Assembly (NCBI GenBank): GCA_965220385.1 | Contig: OZ244825.1 | Coordinates: 6,014,001-6,078,000, forward strand | Origin: PCPOR2b sp965220385 | Lineage (GTDB): Bacteria > Poribacteria > WGA-4E > PCPOR2b | Direction: 5' to 3' | Length of the DNA: 64,000 nucleotides | Shown here: one piece after another, positions 24,456-33,556 of the stretch | Layout of the letters: each line of letters begins with the position of its first letter | How positions within the stretch are numbered: the first letter of the stretch is position 1 | The notes under the pieces: model-generated | Databases searched by the model: none | What the model was told of the DNA's origin: nothing | Seen by the model: the letters and a program-made list of their open reading frames with translations, nothing else | Translations under genes and position numbers: made by a program

Positions 24456-25319
24456 ATGGCTGAACCCTTACGGATACTCTCAATTGGCGCACACCCGGCG
24501 GATATTTTCGATCAATCTGGCGGTACAATGGCACATCACACCAGTCGGGGCGACTATGTCGCTTGTGTCGTGTTGACCCACGGTGCCCGCGTACATGACG
24601 CAGTGATCAGCGACTCAATGTTTCATCGCGAGGAGGTTCCCGACGAATCTGACTTGGTGGCGTTGATGGACGAACGCTCAGATGTTAAGGCGGAGGAGGT
24701 ACGGAAGGGGTGCAAGATTTTGGGGGTCGATGATATCTACTTCTTCGGTGCGGACGATGCGGTCCTACTGGTCACAGAGGAGATCGTGAAACGGCTCGCA
24801 CGGTTGTTGCGCGAGGTGCGCCCCGACATTATCCTGACCCATTTCCCCAAAGAGGGCGATGGACTGACCAACGCACACGCCGTCGCAGGACAGATTACGC
24901 TCCACGCGATGTCACATGCGGGTAGCGTCGATCCGGGCGATCGAAATACGCCCCATAAGGTAGCACAGGTCTTCTTCTTCGGGGCCGGCGCAGCGTCTAT
25001 ACCGCGAAGCGTGTGGCAGTCCGAGGGCGGTTACTATAACGATGTGTTCATCGATATCACGGATGTGGCGGATAAAAAACTGGCGGCGCTGGATTGTCTG
25101 GTGAGCCAAGGATATGGTGGCGCGTATGCTCGGAAACGGATCGAAACCAGCGATGGGGCGTTTGGAAGCGCAGGCGGCTGCGCCTATGCGGAAGGATTTA
25201 TTTCAGCAGGAGCCGAAACCCATTACTACCTACCCGTCACCGAACACGCGCTGAAGAACGCCCGTTCTTCTGACCACGAGCGGATAGATGCAAACTCCTA
25301 TCGGATTTCGGTTGACTGA
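24456..25319 (+). CDS. PIG-L/LmbE-family deacetylase-like protein with variant zinc motif
   Basis: A 287-residue protein of the PIG-L (LmbE) fold, zinc-dependent N-deacetylases of GlcNAc-type substrates. The usual N-terminal 'AHPDD' is here 'GAHPADIFDQSGGTMA': His13 and Asp16 remain, but the first Asp is Ala15. The second histidine region, normally 'H-x3-H', is represented by 'NAHAVAGQITLHAM' near residue 140. The altered motif may mark a distinct subfamily, so activity should not be assumed. The ATG at 24456 follows GGAGG by eight bases; an ATG at 24438 lacks a ribosome-binding site. It is a single gene facing the minus-strand catabolic cluster. Confidence 0.82.
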   Translation: MAEPLRILSIGAHPADIFDQSGGTMAHHTSRGDYVACVVLTHGARVHDAVISDSMFHREEVPDESDLVALMDERSDVKAEEVRKGCKILGVDDIYFFGADDAVLLVTEEIVKRLARLLREVRPDIILTHFPKEGDGLTNAHAVAGQITLHAMSHAGSVDPGDRNTPHKVAQVFFFGAGAASIPRSVWQSEGGYYNDVFIDITDVADKKLAALDCLVSQGYGGAYARKRIETSDGAFGSAGGCAYAEGFISAGAETHYYLPVTEHALKNARSSDHERIDANSYRISVD

Positions 25320-25382
25320 GAGGTGTGGGGGCGGGTTTGCAATTCGCCCGCCCCTATTGTGCGGTTCAGCGTTACGAAAATC

Positions 25383-26741
25383 TTAATACTTGCTTTCCCA
25401 TGTGGTCGATGCACACCACCGTGACTTCATCAGGAAGTGTATCAGCGCATCCTTCGCTTCCGGGGTATCGATCTGGTGCAGCGTATGCGCGGCATTGGCT
25501 CGGACATACCGGTTCTCATCCTTCAGTGCGGTCTTCAATGCCGGAACCGCCTCCTCCGCTTTTGAACCGATTCGCGCTAACGCAAGCGAGGAATTTCGAC
25601 GCACCCATTCATCCGCGTCAGTCAATCCCTCCATCAACGCAGGAACCGCCGTCGAACACGACTGTGCAGCAATACCCAACCCCTCTACGGCTACCTTCCT
25701 AACCTCTGCCGATCCATCTTGCGCTGCTTGGATCAATGTGGGCACAGCTTCCTGAGCAGATGAACCCATATCGCCCAACGCATCAATAGCGATCACGCGG
25801 ACCCCCTCGTTTGGGTCGTTCGCAGCGTCTATCAAGACTGACACCGCGGGCGAACCAATAGCGCTCAAGGCATAACTCGCATTCCGGCGCACCATCTCGG
25901 ACTCGTCGCGCAATGCCTCGATCAGTCCCGGCACCGCGGGCGCGCCTACGGCCCCTAATGCGTAAGCGGCGTTGAGGCAGGTTGATTCGGACTCACTTCG
26001 CAGCGCGTCGATCAGTTCAGAGATAGAACCGTTTTCGGATCCGTGCGCTCCGTTCCCTGTTCCCAGATGCCACGCCCAAAGATGTTGCCACATCAACGGC
26101 TGTCCGTCATCGCTCGGTATCCACTCTGCCCCTTCGTTATTCCAAGAGGGTTGGTCTGGCTCCTCCATGCGCGTGAAGAGGAACTTCATCATATACCGGT
26201 TTTGGTCGGTACGGTTCGGCATGGCACGATGCCAGAGGTCGTAATGGACGATGGTCATTGATCCCGCCTCTCCGGCGAGCGGCAACTCGATCTGACCGTT
26301 GTCCGGTTGGTCATTGTAGCATTGGCTCTGCGGAAGCACGCCCGTCGGTCCCCGTTCTTCGGGGGTATCTTGCGGATAATAGAGCGCCATCACCCAGCGG
26401 GTCGGATGCCGTCGGCGCGTCCAGCTGTCTTTGTGCATTCGCTGTCCGGTACTGCCCGGTGGATTGTGATGGCAGTGGCGGTGCGGATGCGTGTAATAGT
26501 TCGGACCTACCAGGCCCCTCAAAGCACCATCGACAGTGGGATGGTCGAAAATTTCCTGAATCTCAGGAATTCTGGGCACCAGGTTGTTCCCCGGATTGCC
26601 TTCATTCTCAAATACCGCTTCCGTCTCTTGGAAAATTGTCTCGTGAAAATCTGCGGGCAGATCGGTTTTAATGTTGATATACCCGTTGGCAATAAAATAT
26701 TGCATCTGTTCGTCGCTGAGTAGATGTTTGCTGCCAGCCAT
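25383..26741 (-). CDS. PhyH-type oxygenase fused to a C-terminal HEAT-repeat domain
   Basis: A 452-residue two-domain protein. Residues 1-230 are a phytanoyl-CoA-dioxygenase-like Fe(II)/2-oxoglutarate oxygenase with iron ligands H103-x-D105 ('RMHKDSW') and H171 ('YDLWHRAMPN'), and a candidate 2-oxoglutarate arginine R182. Residues about 240-440 are six HEAT/PBS-lyase-type repeats ('LRSESESTCLNAAYALGAVG', 'LRDESEMVRRNASYALSAIG' and so on), an alpha-solenoid for protein binding. The fusion suggests an oxygenase that is docked to, or modifies, a protein partner. AGGAG precedes the ATG at 26741. It lies 34 bp behind the aldo/keto reductase gene, so is likely in the same operon. Confidence 0.88.
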   Translation of the reverse strand: MAGSKHLLSDEQMQYFIANGYINIKTDLPADFHETIFQETEAVFENEGNPGNNLVPRIPEIQEIFDHPTVDGALRGLVGPNYYTHPHRHCHHNPPGSTGQRMHKDSWTRRRHPTRWVMALYYPQDTPEERGPTGVLPQSQCYNDQPDNGQIELPLAGEAGSMTIVHYDLWHRAMPNRTDQNRYMMKFLFTRMEEPDQPSWNNEGAEWIPSDDGQPLMWQHLWAWHLGTGNGAHGSENGSISELIDALRSESESTCLNAAYALGAVGAPAVPGLIEALRDESEMVRRNASYALSAIGSPAVSVLIDAANDPNEGVRVIAIDALGDMGSSAQEAVPTLIQAAQDGSAEVRKVAVEGLGIAAQSCSTAVPALMEGLTDADEWVRRNSSLALARIGSKAEEAVPALKTALKDENRYVRANAAHTLHQIDTPEAKDALIHFLMKSRWCASTTWESKY

Positions 26742-26775
26742 CTTGAAAAACTCCTCTCTAAGTTATCGGAAAATC

Positions 26776-27777
26776 CTACCACCGAAATAGGTGCGGTCCA
26801 AAATCTGCCCTGTAGTATTGTGAGATAACCCCGCCGGGCGGCGCAACTTCGTCGATCCGCTCCCGGTCTTCGTCCGTCACCTCCACGTCGGTTGCGCCCA
26901 AGTTGTCCTCCATCTGCTCCATTGTGCGGACACCGACGATTGGGCTGGTAATTCCCGGCTGCTGGGCGCACCATGCCAACGAGAACTGGCTCGGTGTGCA
27001 CCCCTTTTCCGCTGCGATCGCCAAAACAACGTCCAAGACACTGAATGCGGTATCTGAGAACAGATCCCGGTCTCGGCTCGCGTCCTGGTAGCGCGAATCT
27101 GCCGGACGTGCCTCGCCGCGTCTGTATTTCCCGGTGAGGAACCCCCCCGCCATCGGCGACCACGGGATGAGCGCCGTTCCATACGTCTGTGCCATCGGGA
27201 CCAACTCCCGCTCGATGCTCCGATCCAGCAGGTGGTAGGGCGGCTGCTCGCAGATGAAGCGATTAAGCCCCAACTCTTTTGAAGCCCACAGGGATTCAAC
27301 CACCTGCCATGCAGCGAAGGTGCTGCTGCCGATGTAGCGTACCTTGCCCGCTCGGATCAGATCGTCTAACGCTCTGAGCGTTTCGTCGATCGGTATATCC
27401 GAGCAGGGGCGATGGATCTGATAGAGGTCGATATAGTCGGTCTGTAAACGTTGCAGCGATGCCTCGCACTGTTCAATGATGTGGCGACGGCTATTGCCCT
27501 GTGCGTTTGGGTCATCGTCGTCCATGCGGAAGTGGACTTTGGTCGCTAACACGATCTGTGCGCGTTTCCCGTTCCGCTTGAACGCCTTCCCAACCATCTC
27601 CTCACTCTTACCGCGGACGTACATATTCGCTGTGTCAAAGAAATTGATGCCGCCATCAATCGCCCTGTCAATGATGTCCATGGAGTCGGACTCGTTTGTT
27701 TTTCCACCAAACATCAGACAACCCAGACAGAGCGTGCTTACCTTTGTGCCGGTCCTGCCGAGACTGCGATATTCCAT
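26776..27777 (-). CDS. Aldo/keto reductase
   Basis: A 333-residue NADPH-dependent aldo/keto reductase of the YajO/PdxI-like type. Visible landmarks are 'MEYRSLGRTGTKVSTLCLGC', the catalytic Asp/Tyr in 'FFDTANMYVRGKSEE', Lys in 'IVLATKVHFRM', His in 'YQIHRPCSDIP', and the cofactor-binding 'SPIVGVRTMEQMEDNLGA' near the C-terminus. It should reduce a carbonyl or sugar-derived aldehyde in the cytoplasm. The ATG at 27777 follows AAGGAGGCAGGG; fifteen extra upstream codons have no ribosome-binding site and run into repeat DNA. It probably shares a transcript with the downstream PhyH-HEAT gene. Confidence 0.92.
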   Translation of the reverse strand: MEYRSLGRTGTKVSTLCLGCLMFGGKTNESDSMDIIDRAIDGGINFFDTANMYVRGKSEEMVGKAFKRNGKRAQIVLATKVHFRMDDDDPNAQGNSRRHIIEQCEASLQRLQTDYIDLYQIHRPCSDIPIDETLRALDDLIRAGKVRYIGSSTFAAWQVVESLWASKELGLNRFICEQPPYHLLDRSIERELVPMAQTYGTALIPWSPMAGGFLTGKYRRGEARPADSRYQDASRDRDLFSDTAFSVLDVVLAIAAEKGCTPSQFSLAWCAQQPGITSPIVGVRTMEQMEDNLGATDVEVTDEDRERIDEVAPPGGVISQYYRADFGPHLFRW

Positions 27778-27810
27778 CCCTGCCTCCTTCTCTTTTTGTC
27801 CTTCTGTTGT

Positions 27811-27885
27811 TTGGGCAACCACAAGTTGAGCGCAGCGAAATCCCGCCTGTCCCGATTTATCGGGGATTCATCGGGGGGTTGCCCC
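27811..27885. repeat. 'gggcaacc...ggttgccc' repeat with CCCGATTTATCGGG core
   Basis: A 75-bp repeat with inverted ends gggcaacc/ggttgccc, sharing 'acaagttgagcgcagcgaaat' flanks with 12224-12330. It separates the FAH-family gene from the aldo/keto reductase gene. Confidence 0.55.
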
Positions 27886-27911
27886 TACAGACGAAACTAA
27901 CTCTGAAAATC

Positions 27912-28685
27912 TTACGCTTCTGCGACCACCGGATTGCGCAGAACACCGACGCCTTCGACCTCAATTTCAACGGTATCGCCGGGGGCGATGGGACCCACGC
28001 CGGAGGGGGTGCCGGTCATAATTACATCGCCGGGCAGGAGGGTCATCACCGCACTGATGTAGGAAACTAGGTGAGCGACGGAAAACACCAGATCGGAGGT
28101 GTTGGAATCCTGCACCACTTCGCCGTTCAACCGCGTTTTAATGTCGAGGTTGTTCGGATCCAAGTCGGTGGCGATCACCGGTCCGAGCGGACAGAAGGTA
28201 TCGAACCCCTTCCCGAGCAGCATACAGCCCATCTCCATCTCAGCGAATTGGATGACCCGCTCACTGATGTCGTTGCCGCAGGTGTAGCCGAGTACGTGGG
28301 CGAGGGCATCCGCTTCGGAGACGCGTCGTGTCTCTTTGCCGATAATGACCGCCAACTCGCACTCGTAATGTACCTCTTGCCCTTGATTTGGGTAGATGAT
28401 AGCCTCTTCAGGACCGATAGCCGTTAGAGTCGGTTTCATGAAGAGCATCGGATTGGTAGGAAGCGGTTTGCCTGCTTCACGGGCGTGTAGGACGTAGTTT
28501 AGTCCGACACCGATGATTCTGGGGGTTTCGACCGGCGCGAGGACCGTTACCTGGTCCAGATGTGCGACAGCACCGCTTGTATCCAGACTCTCGAAAGGAC
28601 AACCCTCCAGTTGGCGGATTCTCCCACCATCATCTAAGATACCGTAACTCACCTCTGCATCGCTGCGATAACGTAAAATCTTCAT
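27912..28685 (-). CDS. Fumarylacetoacetate hydrolase (FAH) family protein
   Basis: A 257-residue FAH-fold enzyme, a metal-dependent hydrolase, decarboxylase or isomerase of 2-oxo-acids. Metal ligands are recognisable: Glu-x-Glu in 'VHYECELAVIIGKETR' (about residues 106-108) and an Asp in 'LGYTCGNDISERVIQ'. The family end motif 'LPGDVIMTGTPSGVGPIAPG' is intact. Members next to enolase-superfamily dehydratases and aldo/keto reductases usually act on 2-keto-3-deoxy acids from sugar-acid breakdown; that is a context inference here. AAGGAGA is eight to nine bases before the ATG. Confidence 0.9.
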   Translation of the reverse strand: MKILRYRSDAEVSYGILDDGGRIRQLEGCPFESLDTSGAVAHLDQVTVLAPVETPRIIGVGLNYVLHAREAGKPLPTNPMLFMKPTLTAIGPEEAIIYPNQGQEVHYECELAVIIGKETRRVSEADALAHVLGYTCGNDISERVIQFAEMEMGCMLLGKGFDTFCPLGPVIATDLDPNNLDIKTRLNGEVVQDSNTSDLVFSVAHLVSYISAVMTLLPGDVIMTGTPSGVGPIAPGDTVEIEVEGVGVLRNPVVAEA

Positions 28686-28745
28686 ATCTCATATCTCCTT
28701 GTGGTTGTAAGAATGTCTGGCTCATGTTAAGAAATGGTGCAACAG

Positions 28746-28785
28746 AAACCGAGTTTTTTCTTGAAAACTCGGTTTCGCTTAGTGC
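28746..28785. other. Intergenic hairpin 'aaaccgagtttt'
   Basis: The arms AAACCGAGTTTT and AAAACTCGGTTT are perfect inverted repeats around 'ttcttg', between the enolase-superfamily gene and the FAH gene. No U-tract follows on the minus strand, so it is not a classical terminator. A related 'gcgacagaaactcga' fragment lies near 10149. Confidence 0.45.
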
Positions 28786-28817
28786 TTTGCACTTTCTTTT
28801 TCTATCAGTTAGAATGA

Positions 28818-29942
28818 TTACAGCTGCGTGCGCGGAGCGTCTGCGCCCACTGCATACTTTTCTACGGCTTCAGGGTCTAATTCCAACCCCAAACCCGGCT
28901 TGTTCGGGTCAGGCGACCACATACCATCTTTGGGCTCTGACCATTCTTTGTAGACAATTCTGTCCGATGCTTCAGCCATCCCCAAGTATTCCACTATCTT
29001 CAGGTTTGGCGTGGCGCAGGTAAGGTGCAGGTGGATAAGCTGGTAGGCGTGGGGAGCGACCGGGAGGTTAAAGGCGTGTGCGAGGTGCGCCACCTTCATC
29101 CATTCCGTGATTCCGCCCACGCGTCCGACATCCGGCTGAACGATGTCCGCTCCGCCACGAGCGATAAGCTCTTTGAAGCCGAACTTCGTGTATTCGTGTT
29201 CGCCTGTGGCGACGGGTATATTGATCGCTTTGGCGATGGCTGCCAATCCGTCGATGTCGTCAGCCAATACCGGTTCTTCAAACCAGCCGACCCGGTATTC
29301 CTCAAAGGCTTTGCCCATGTAGATCGCCTGTTTGGCGTAATAGCCGTTGTTGGCATCGACAAGGATCTCAATATCGTCCCCGACCGCTTCACGGACAGCG
29401 GCGAGCCGTTGGATATCTTCCCGTTCGCTCTTCCCAAAATCCTTGCCGACCTTCATCTTGACCGATTTGAAACCGCGCTCAACATAACTGGTCTGTTCCG
29501 CCACCAATTCCTCTATATCGAAGTTTGTCCAACCGCCGCTGCCGTAGACCGGGACAGAATCGGTGTAGGGACCCAACAGCTGATAGAGCGGGACGTTGAA
29601 GTGCTTCGCTTTCAGGTCCCACAGGGCGATGTCAACGGCGGAAAGCGCACAGAACGCGAGTCCTTTCCGTCCCACACCCCGGACGCACCAGAAGAGGTCG
29701 TCCCAGATCTTTTCGATGTTCAGTGGATCTTGACCGATCAACAGCTCCTTGAAGGTGCCTTCTATGAGCGTCTGCCCTGCGCGACCACCCCCCGACGGGC
29801 TTAGCCCTTCGAGGCCGGAATCGGTGATGATGTGCACAAAGCACGCGCTTCGCCCTTTTGCTACATGACGGATTGTTGCGTCCTGAATCCCGCCGAGATC
29901 CGGCAGGGATAGCAACGTGGTTTTGACATCTGTTATTTTCAT
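28818..29942 (-). CDS. Mandelate racemase/muconate-lactonizing enzyme family protein (enolase superfamily)
   Basis: A 374-residue enolase-superfamily enzyme with capping domain and (beta/alpha)8 barrel. The active site can be read: K-x-K in 'GFKSVKMKVGKDFG' (about 165), metal ligands Asp in 'EILVDANNGYY', Glu in 'GWFEEPVLADD' and Glu in 'PVATGEHEYTKFG', and a C-terminal His in 'LPVAPHAYQLIHLH'. It resembles sugar-acid dehydratases of the mandelate racemase subgroup. The sugar acid is not assignable from sequence. AAGGAGATCCCC precedes the ATG. The gene heads a minus-strand cluster with FAH, aldo/keto reductase and PhyH-HEAT genes. Confidence 0.9.
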   Translation of the reverse strand: MKITDVKTTLLSLPDLGGIQDATIRHVAKGRSACFVHIITDSGLEGLSPSGGGRAGQTLIEGTFKELLIGQDPLNIEKIWDDLFWCVRGVGRKGLAFCALSAVDIALWDLKAKHFNVPLYQLLGPYTDSVPVYGSGGWTNFDIEELVAEQTSYVERGFKSVKMKVGKDFGKSEREDIQRLAAVREAVGDDIEILVDANNGYYAKQAIYMGKAFEEYRVGWFEEPVLADDIDGLAAIAKAINIPVATGEHEYTKFGFKELIARGGADIVQPDVGRVGGITEWMKVAHLAHAFNLPVAPHAYQLIHLHLTCATPNLKIVEYLGMAEASDRIVYKEWSEPKDGMWSPDPNKPGLGLELDPEAVEKYAVGADAPRTQL

Positions 29943-30432
29943 GGGGATCTCCTTCGTAATGTGGAGCGTCGTCTAACGCTGATGATCGTCGGTGGATTTA
30001 TAGTAGATTTTAGAATTACTGATACACTTTCAATGCAGAACCAACCCCCTAAATCCCGCCCCCGATAAATCCCCGACACATCGGGACAGGCGGGATGTAC
30101 CACTTGTCAGGGGGATTTTTAAGACTTCGCTGAGGGGAGCTACTGATGAACGTCTGCTGTTTTCTATAATTCACCGTATATAGTAGATTTTGGAATTAAT
30201 TGGACACTATGAACGGGCACGTCAGAAACTTGCTGGCAGGGTTACAGCACACGGTGCACGCCTCCGATGTAAAGGGCAATCTGCCATAAGTAGCGCGAAC
30301 TGTTAGTTTGCGGTTTGGGATCACAATCTAACAGATTGTGGTACAAAAAACTATCTACTTTCAATGTCTACTTATTTGTAGAACTCACTATATAATACCT
30401 GTTCATTATATTATCCCTGTTTTCAAATATTG
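29943..30432. repeat. 490-bp gap with inverted MITE copy C and an adjacent end
   Basis: MITE copy C runs from 29999 (TATAGTAGATTTTAGAATTA) to 30180 (...CTATAATTCACCGTATA), inverted relative to copies A and B. Immediately after it, a second right end (TATAGTAGATTTTGGAATTA, 30179-30198) starts. The rest (30211-30432) shows a 'aactgttagtttgcgg...aacagattgtggta' inverted pair and otherwise nothing. Confidence 0.65.
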
Positions 30433-32118
30433 TCAGAAGCCTGCCACCCCTGTCCCATATAGGGGATCTGCGCCCGCGTGGAGTGTTCCGTTTTCATTGA
30501 TGCTTACCCCCGTGGGACGCCCAAAACCGCCACTGGCTGCGGCGTCCATACTCACAACGCGGTGTCCCATATCCGACAAGATGCGCTGCACATCTTCGGG
30601 GATACGGGATTCAAGGAACGACTCCTCATACAACGCTTCCGCCCACACGCGGGGCGCTTCCATTGCGCTCTGGATATCCATATCGAAGTCGATGTAGTGG
30701 ATAAGCGTATGTACCACACCGCTCATGCTGCGCCGTGCCCCCGGCGCATCGACCGCCAAGAACGGCTTGCCATCGCGGAAGAAGATGGGGACATGTGCGC
30801 CTCGTGGGGGACGCCGACTCGGTCCGAGTGAGAGCGGACGCCCCGGCACCGGGTCGAAGTTACACATGTGGTCATTCATGACGATTCCCGTTCCGGGTAT
30901 TGCGACATACGATCCAAATGCGTTGCCCAGACTCGTGAGCATGTTGAATACATTTCCTGCACGGTCAGCCGCAGCGAGCGTCGTCGTATCGTGACCCCCA
31001 ACCGATTTTGTGCCTCCCTGATTCTGTGGTGGGGATTCACCCCCTTGGTACGGTGCGGGTGATACCGGCTGCGGATCACCTTCCGCTTTGTCGAGACGGA
31101 TGCGACTGGCGACCTCGGCGGCGTAATCTTTACTGAGCAAGCCCGGTTCGCGCGGAAATGCGAAGTAATTCACCCACGCACGCCGCATGGTTTCCAGCAT
31201 AAGATGGCGATAGGTTGGGCTGTCGGGACCGAAGCTCGCAAGATCAAAATTCTCCAATATATTCAGTGTTTGCGTAAGGAAATTGGAATCGCCCGGCGTA
31301 TAGCGCAGCCCACGGTATTCGCCAAAATGCTCCTCCCGCAGCTCACGGGTATCAGAACGGTAACTCGCCAAATCATCGTAAGTCAGGATGCCGTTGCCTC
31401 CTGTTATCTCATCAACAATCGCTTCCGCGATTCTGCCCTTGTAGAAGGCGTCCGCCCCGTCCGATGCAATAGCGCGATAGGTATCGGCGAGTTCGGGATA
31501 CTTCAGTTTGTCGCCCGGTGCCCAGAAGGTGCCCGGCGCCGGCGGTAATCCATCTACCAGATAGAGTTTTCCCAGAAGCGGGAATTGATCGAAGTGCTTC
31601 ATCGCTCTCGCGATCGTGATGGTGGTTCGGGTATCTACCTCCACGCCGTTTTCCGCCAGTTCGATAGCCGGAGCGAGGACATCTTGAATCTCCATCGTCC
31701 CGTAACGCTCCAGAACAGCACATAAGCCCGCCACAGTTCCCGGTATCGCTACAGATTTGTGTCCGATGATGTTGGCGTCGTCCCGCACATTCTCCCAACC
31801 GTAGAAACCGCCCTGTCCCGGCAGGAGTTCAAACATATCCGGCGTTGCTGCCCCCGGTGGCACTGTGGTGTCGTCGAAAACGGTCGTTTCGCCCCGATCA
31901 GCGCAGTGCACGCAGATGATACCATTGCCGCCAACGCCGCACATGCCCGGCTCCGCCAATTGTGCGACGAATGCAGCGGCCACGCCCCCATCCACCGCGT
32001 TGCCACCCTGCTGCATAATCTTCACGCCGGTCTGAGCGACGAGGTCATGGCCACCCGCAACCACGCCATTTTCCGCGACGATCTCTTCTCTCGTGGAGGC
32101 GATGCTGCTTTGTCTCAT
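30433..32118 (-). CDS. Gamma-glutamyltransferase family protein
   Basis: A 561-residue Ntn-hydrolase of the gamma-glutamyltransferase family, which cleaves gamma-glutamyl bonds of glutathione and related compounds after self-processing. The catalytic threonine is in 'SVGGHDTTTLAAADRAGNVF' (about residue 378-380). The C-terminal 'GMGHRV'-like segment 'MGHRVVSMDAAASGGFGRPT' and early 'NAVDGGVAAAFVAQLAEPGM' are typical. No signal peptide is seen, so it is probably a cytoplasmic GGT-like acylase. The ATG lies directly after the stop codon of the upstream enolase-superfamily gene, with AAGAGGGTGAG inside that gene, so the two are translationally linked. Confidence 0.88.
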   Translation of the reverse strand: MRQSSIASTREEIVAENGVVAGGHDLVAQTGVKIMQQGGNAVDGGVAAAFVAQLAEPGMCGVGGNGIICVHCADRGETTVFDDTTVPPGAATPDMFELLPGQGGFYGWENVRDDANIIGHKSVAIPGTVAGLCAVLERYGTMEIQDVLAPAIELAENGVEVDTRTTITIARAMKHFDQFPLLGKLYLVDGLPPAPGTFWAPGDKLKYPELADTYRAIASDGADAFYKGRIAEAIVDEITGGNGILTYDDLASYRSDTRELREEHFGEYRGLRYTPGDSNFLTQTLNILENFDLASFGPDSPTYRHLMLETMRRAWVNYFAFPREPGLLSKDYAAEVASRIRLDKAEGDPQPVSPAPYQGGESPPQNQGGTKSVGGHDTTTLAAADRAGNVFNMLTSLGNAFGSYVAIPGTGIVMNDHMCNFDPVPGRPLSLGPSRRPPRGAHVPIFFRDGKPFLAVDAPGARRSMSGVVHTLIHYIDFDMDIQSAMEAPRVWAEALYEESFLESRIPEDVQRILSDMGHRVVSMDAAASGGFGRPTGVSINENGTLHAGADPLYGTGVAGF

Positions 32119-32119
32119 C

Positions 32120-33358
32120 TCACCCTCTTTCGAGCACGATGCCTTCCCGTTCGATCCGGTCGAACATCTCTCGATATGCCGTCGTGCCGTCGTTGTCCCA
32201 ATACTCCGTGGAGATGGGTGCGTCGTAGCTCATCGGGATGAGACGGCTCCGATCTGGTCGCACCATGAAGATGGAGTTTTTCGGATCGGCGATGTTATAC
32301 ATCTTCGTCCCGTTCTTGAACTGCGACTTGATAATCCACTTCTCCTGTTCCGGCAGCTTCAGGTGCTTCAGTCGCTCCAGCGCGTCGCGGTCAAGTGTAA
32401 GTCCCAACCCCGGCTTTTCTGGTACGCGCAGGAAGCCGTTGATCGGCTCCAACCGTTCCTCCACGACATCGTCCTTCCAAGTTTCTGTGTCGGCGAAGAA
32501 GTGGAAGGTCGCCGTTGGAAACGCAGCCATCATGTGCGTTGTCATGGTGCGGGTGATCGTGCCGCCGACGTTCTGGAGCATAAACGGACTGTCGTCCGCG
32601 GCAAATAGCCCAGCGCGTCGGATGGCGTCCCCGATCCGAGAATGCCCCAGCATGTAGGCATCGGCGGGTTTCATCAATACCTCGTATGTTGCACCCATCG
32701 GGAAATGGTGGAGGACGATGGGCAGGCGTGACCGCTTACGCAATTCAATATATCCGTCGATGTCCTCGCCCGGCAACGGGTCTTCAAAGCAGCCTGCGAT
32801 CGGGTATTCTTCCAGTTTGGCGAGCAGTTTCGGCATGTGATCGTCTGTGCCGTGCATGGTGAAGTCGTAATGGATCTTGAACCCCTCCGGCGCGACGGCT
32901 TGCATCGCCTCAGTTTGGTCCATGACATTCTCAAAGGGTGAGAGGTGATACTTCAGCCATGTGTAACCCTGTGCGGCGTACTGCTCCACCGTCTCCGCCA
33001 TGAGATGGGGGTGCGTCGAGACCGTCCAACTCCCCACCGGCACCCAAGAGCGGTATTTCTGTCCAAACAGCTTGTAGACAGGCACACCCGCGTACTGCCC
33101 CATCAGGTCGTACATCGCTGTTCCCAGTCCAAGGGAGACCTCGTCCCCGACCCAGTCGAAGGGATTGGTGCCGATATATCCGTCGATCACCTCCTGCGGC
33201 TCCGGACTCCCGCTCTCTCCTAAGCCCACCAGCCCATTGTCCGTGTGCACGGCGTACACCGTGCGCGTGATGGGACCGTAGAAATGGTTGAGCTGATACG
33301 CGATCCAATCGACATATTCGAGGGTAATTGGGTGAACCTCGATTTCAGTAACTTTCAT
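32120..33358 (-). CDS. Divergent enolase-superfamily (mandelate racemase-like) protein
   Basis: A 412-residue enolase-superfamily protein. The N-terminal capping domain starts 'KVTEIEVHPITLEYVDWIAY'. In the barrel, Asp is in 'KIHYDFTMHGTDD' and Glu in 'GCFEDPLPGED', but where a third acidic ligand is expected the sequence reads 'LPIVLHHFPMGATYE'. The metal site may therefore be altered. The C-terminus adds about 60 residues beyond the usual end. The ATG at 33358 follows GGAGGAAAAC; a further 50 codons upstream are repeat DNA read in frame. It overlaps the transcription unit of the gamma-glutamyltransferase, suggesting one pathway acting on an acidic or glutamylated substrate (inference). Confidence 0.82.
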   Translation of the reverse strand: MKVTEIEVHPITLEYVDWIAYQLNHFYGPITRTVYAVHTDNGLVGLGESGSPEPQEVIDGYIGTNPFDWVGDEVSLGLGTAMYDLMGQYAGVPVYKLFGQKYRSWVPVGSWTVSTHPHLMAETVEQYAAQGYTWLKYHLSPFENVMDQTEAMQAVAPEGFKIHYDFTMHGTDDHMPKLLAKLEEYPIAGCFEDPLPGEDIDGYIELRKRSRLPIVLHHFPMGATYEVLMKPADAYMLGHSRIGDAIRRAGLFAADDSPFMLQNVGGTITRTMTTHMMAAFPTATFHFFADTETWKDDVVEERLEPINGFLRVPEKPGLGLTLDRDALERLKHLKLPEQEKWIIKSQFKNGTKMYNIADPKNSIFMVRPDRSRLIPMSYDAPISTEYWDNDGTTAYREMFDRIEREGIVLERG

Positions 33359-33556
33359 GTTTTCCTCCGTCTGATGCTGCCTTGTTCGTGCCTCTTTAGT
33401 TGAGAGCAGGGGCCGTCTCATTACGTGTATGGTAAGCGCTGTTTCTCCCGACAGGTCGGGATCCCGATTTATCGGGACGTGCCTATTCGGTGCGGTTAGA
33501 AACCGCACCTACCGTTCGTGGGGCAATGCGGTTCGGTTTGGAGTATCTCATTAATT
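33359..33556. repeat. 'ggtaagcgctg..gcggttagaaaccgcacc' repeat and MITE right end
   Basis: Contains 'gacaggtcgggatcccgattt' with a CCCGATTTATCGGG palindrome (33462-33475), the TGCGGTTAGAAACCGCA hairpin (33491-33507) and a MITE right end ('ctcattaattctaagatctactata', 33548-33572) that reaches into the radical SAM gene's 3' end. Confidence 0.6.
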
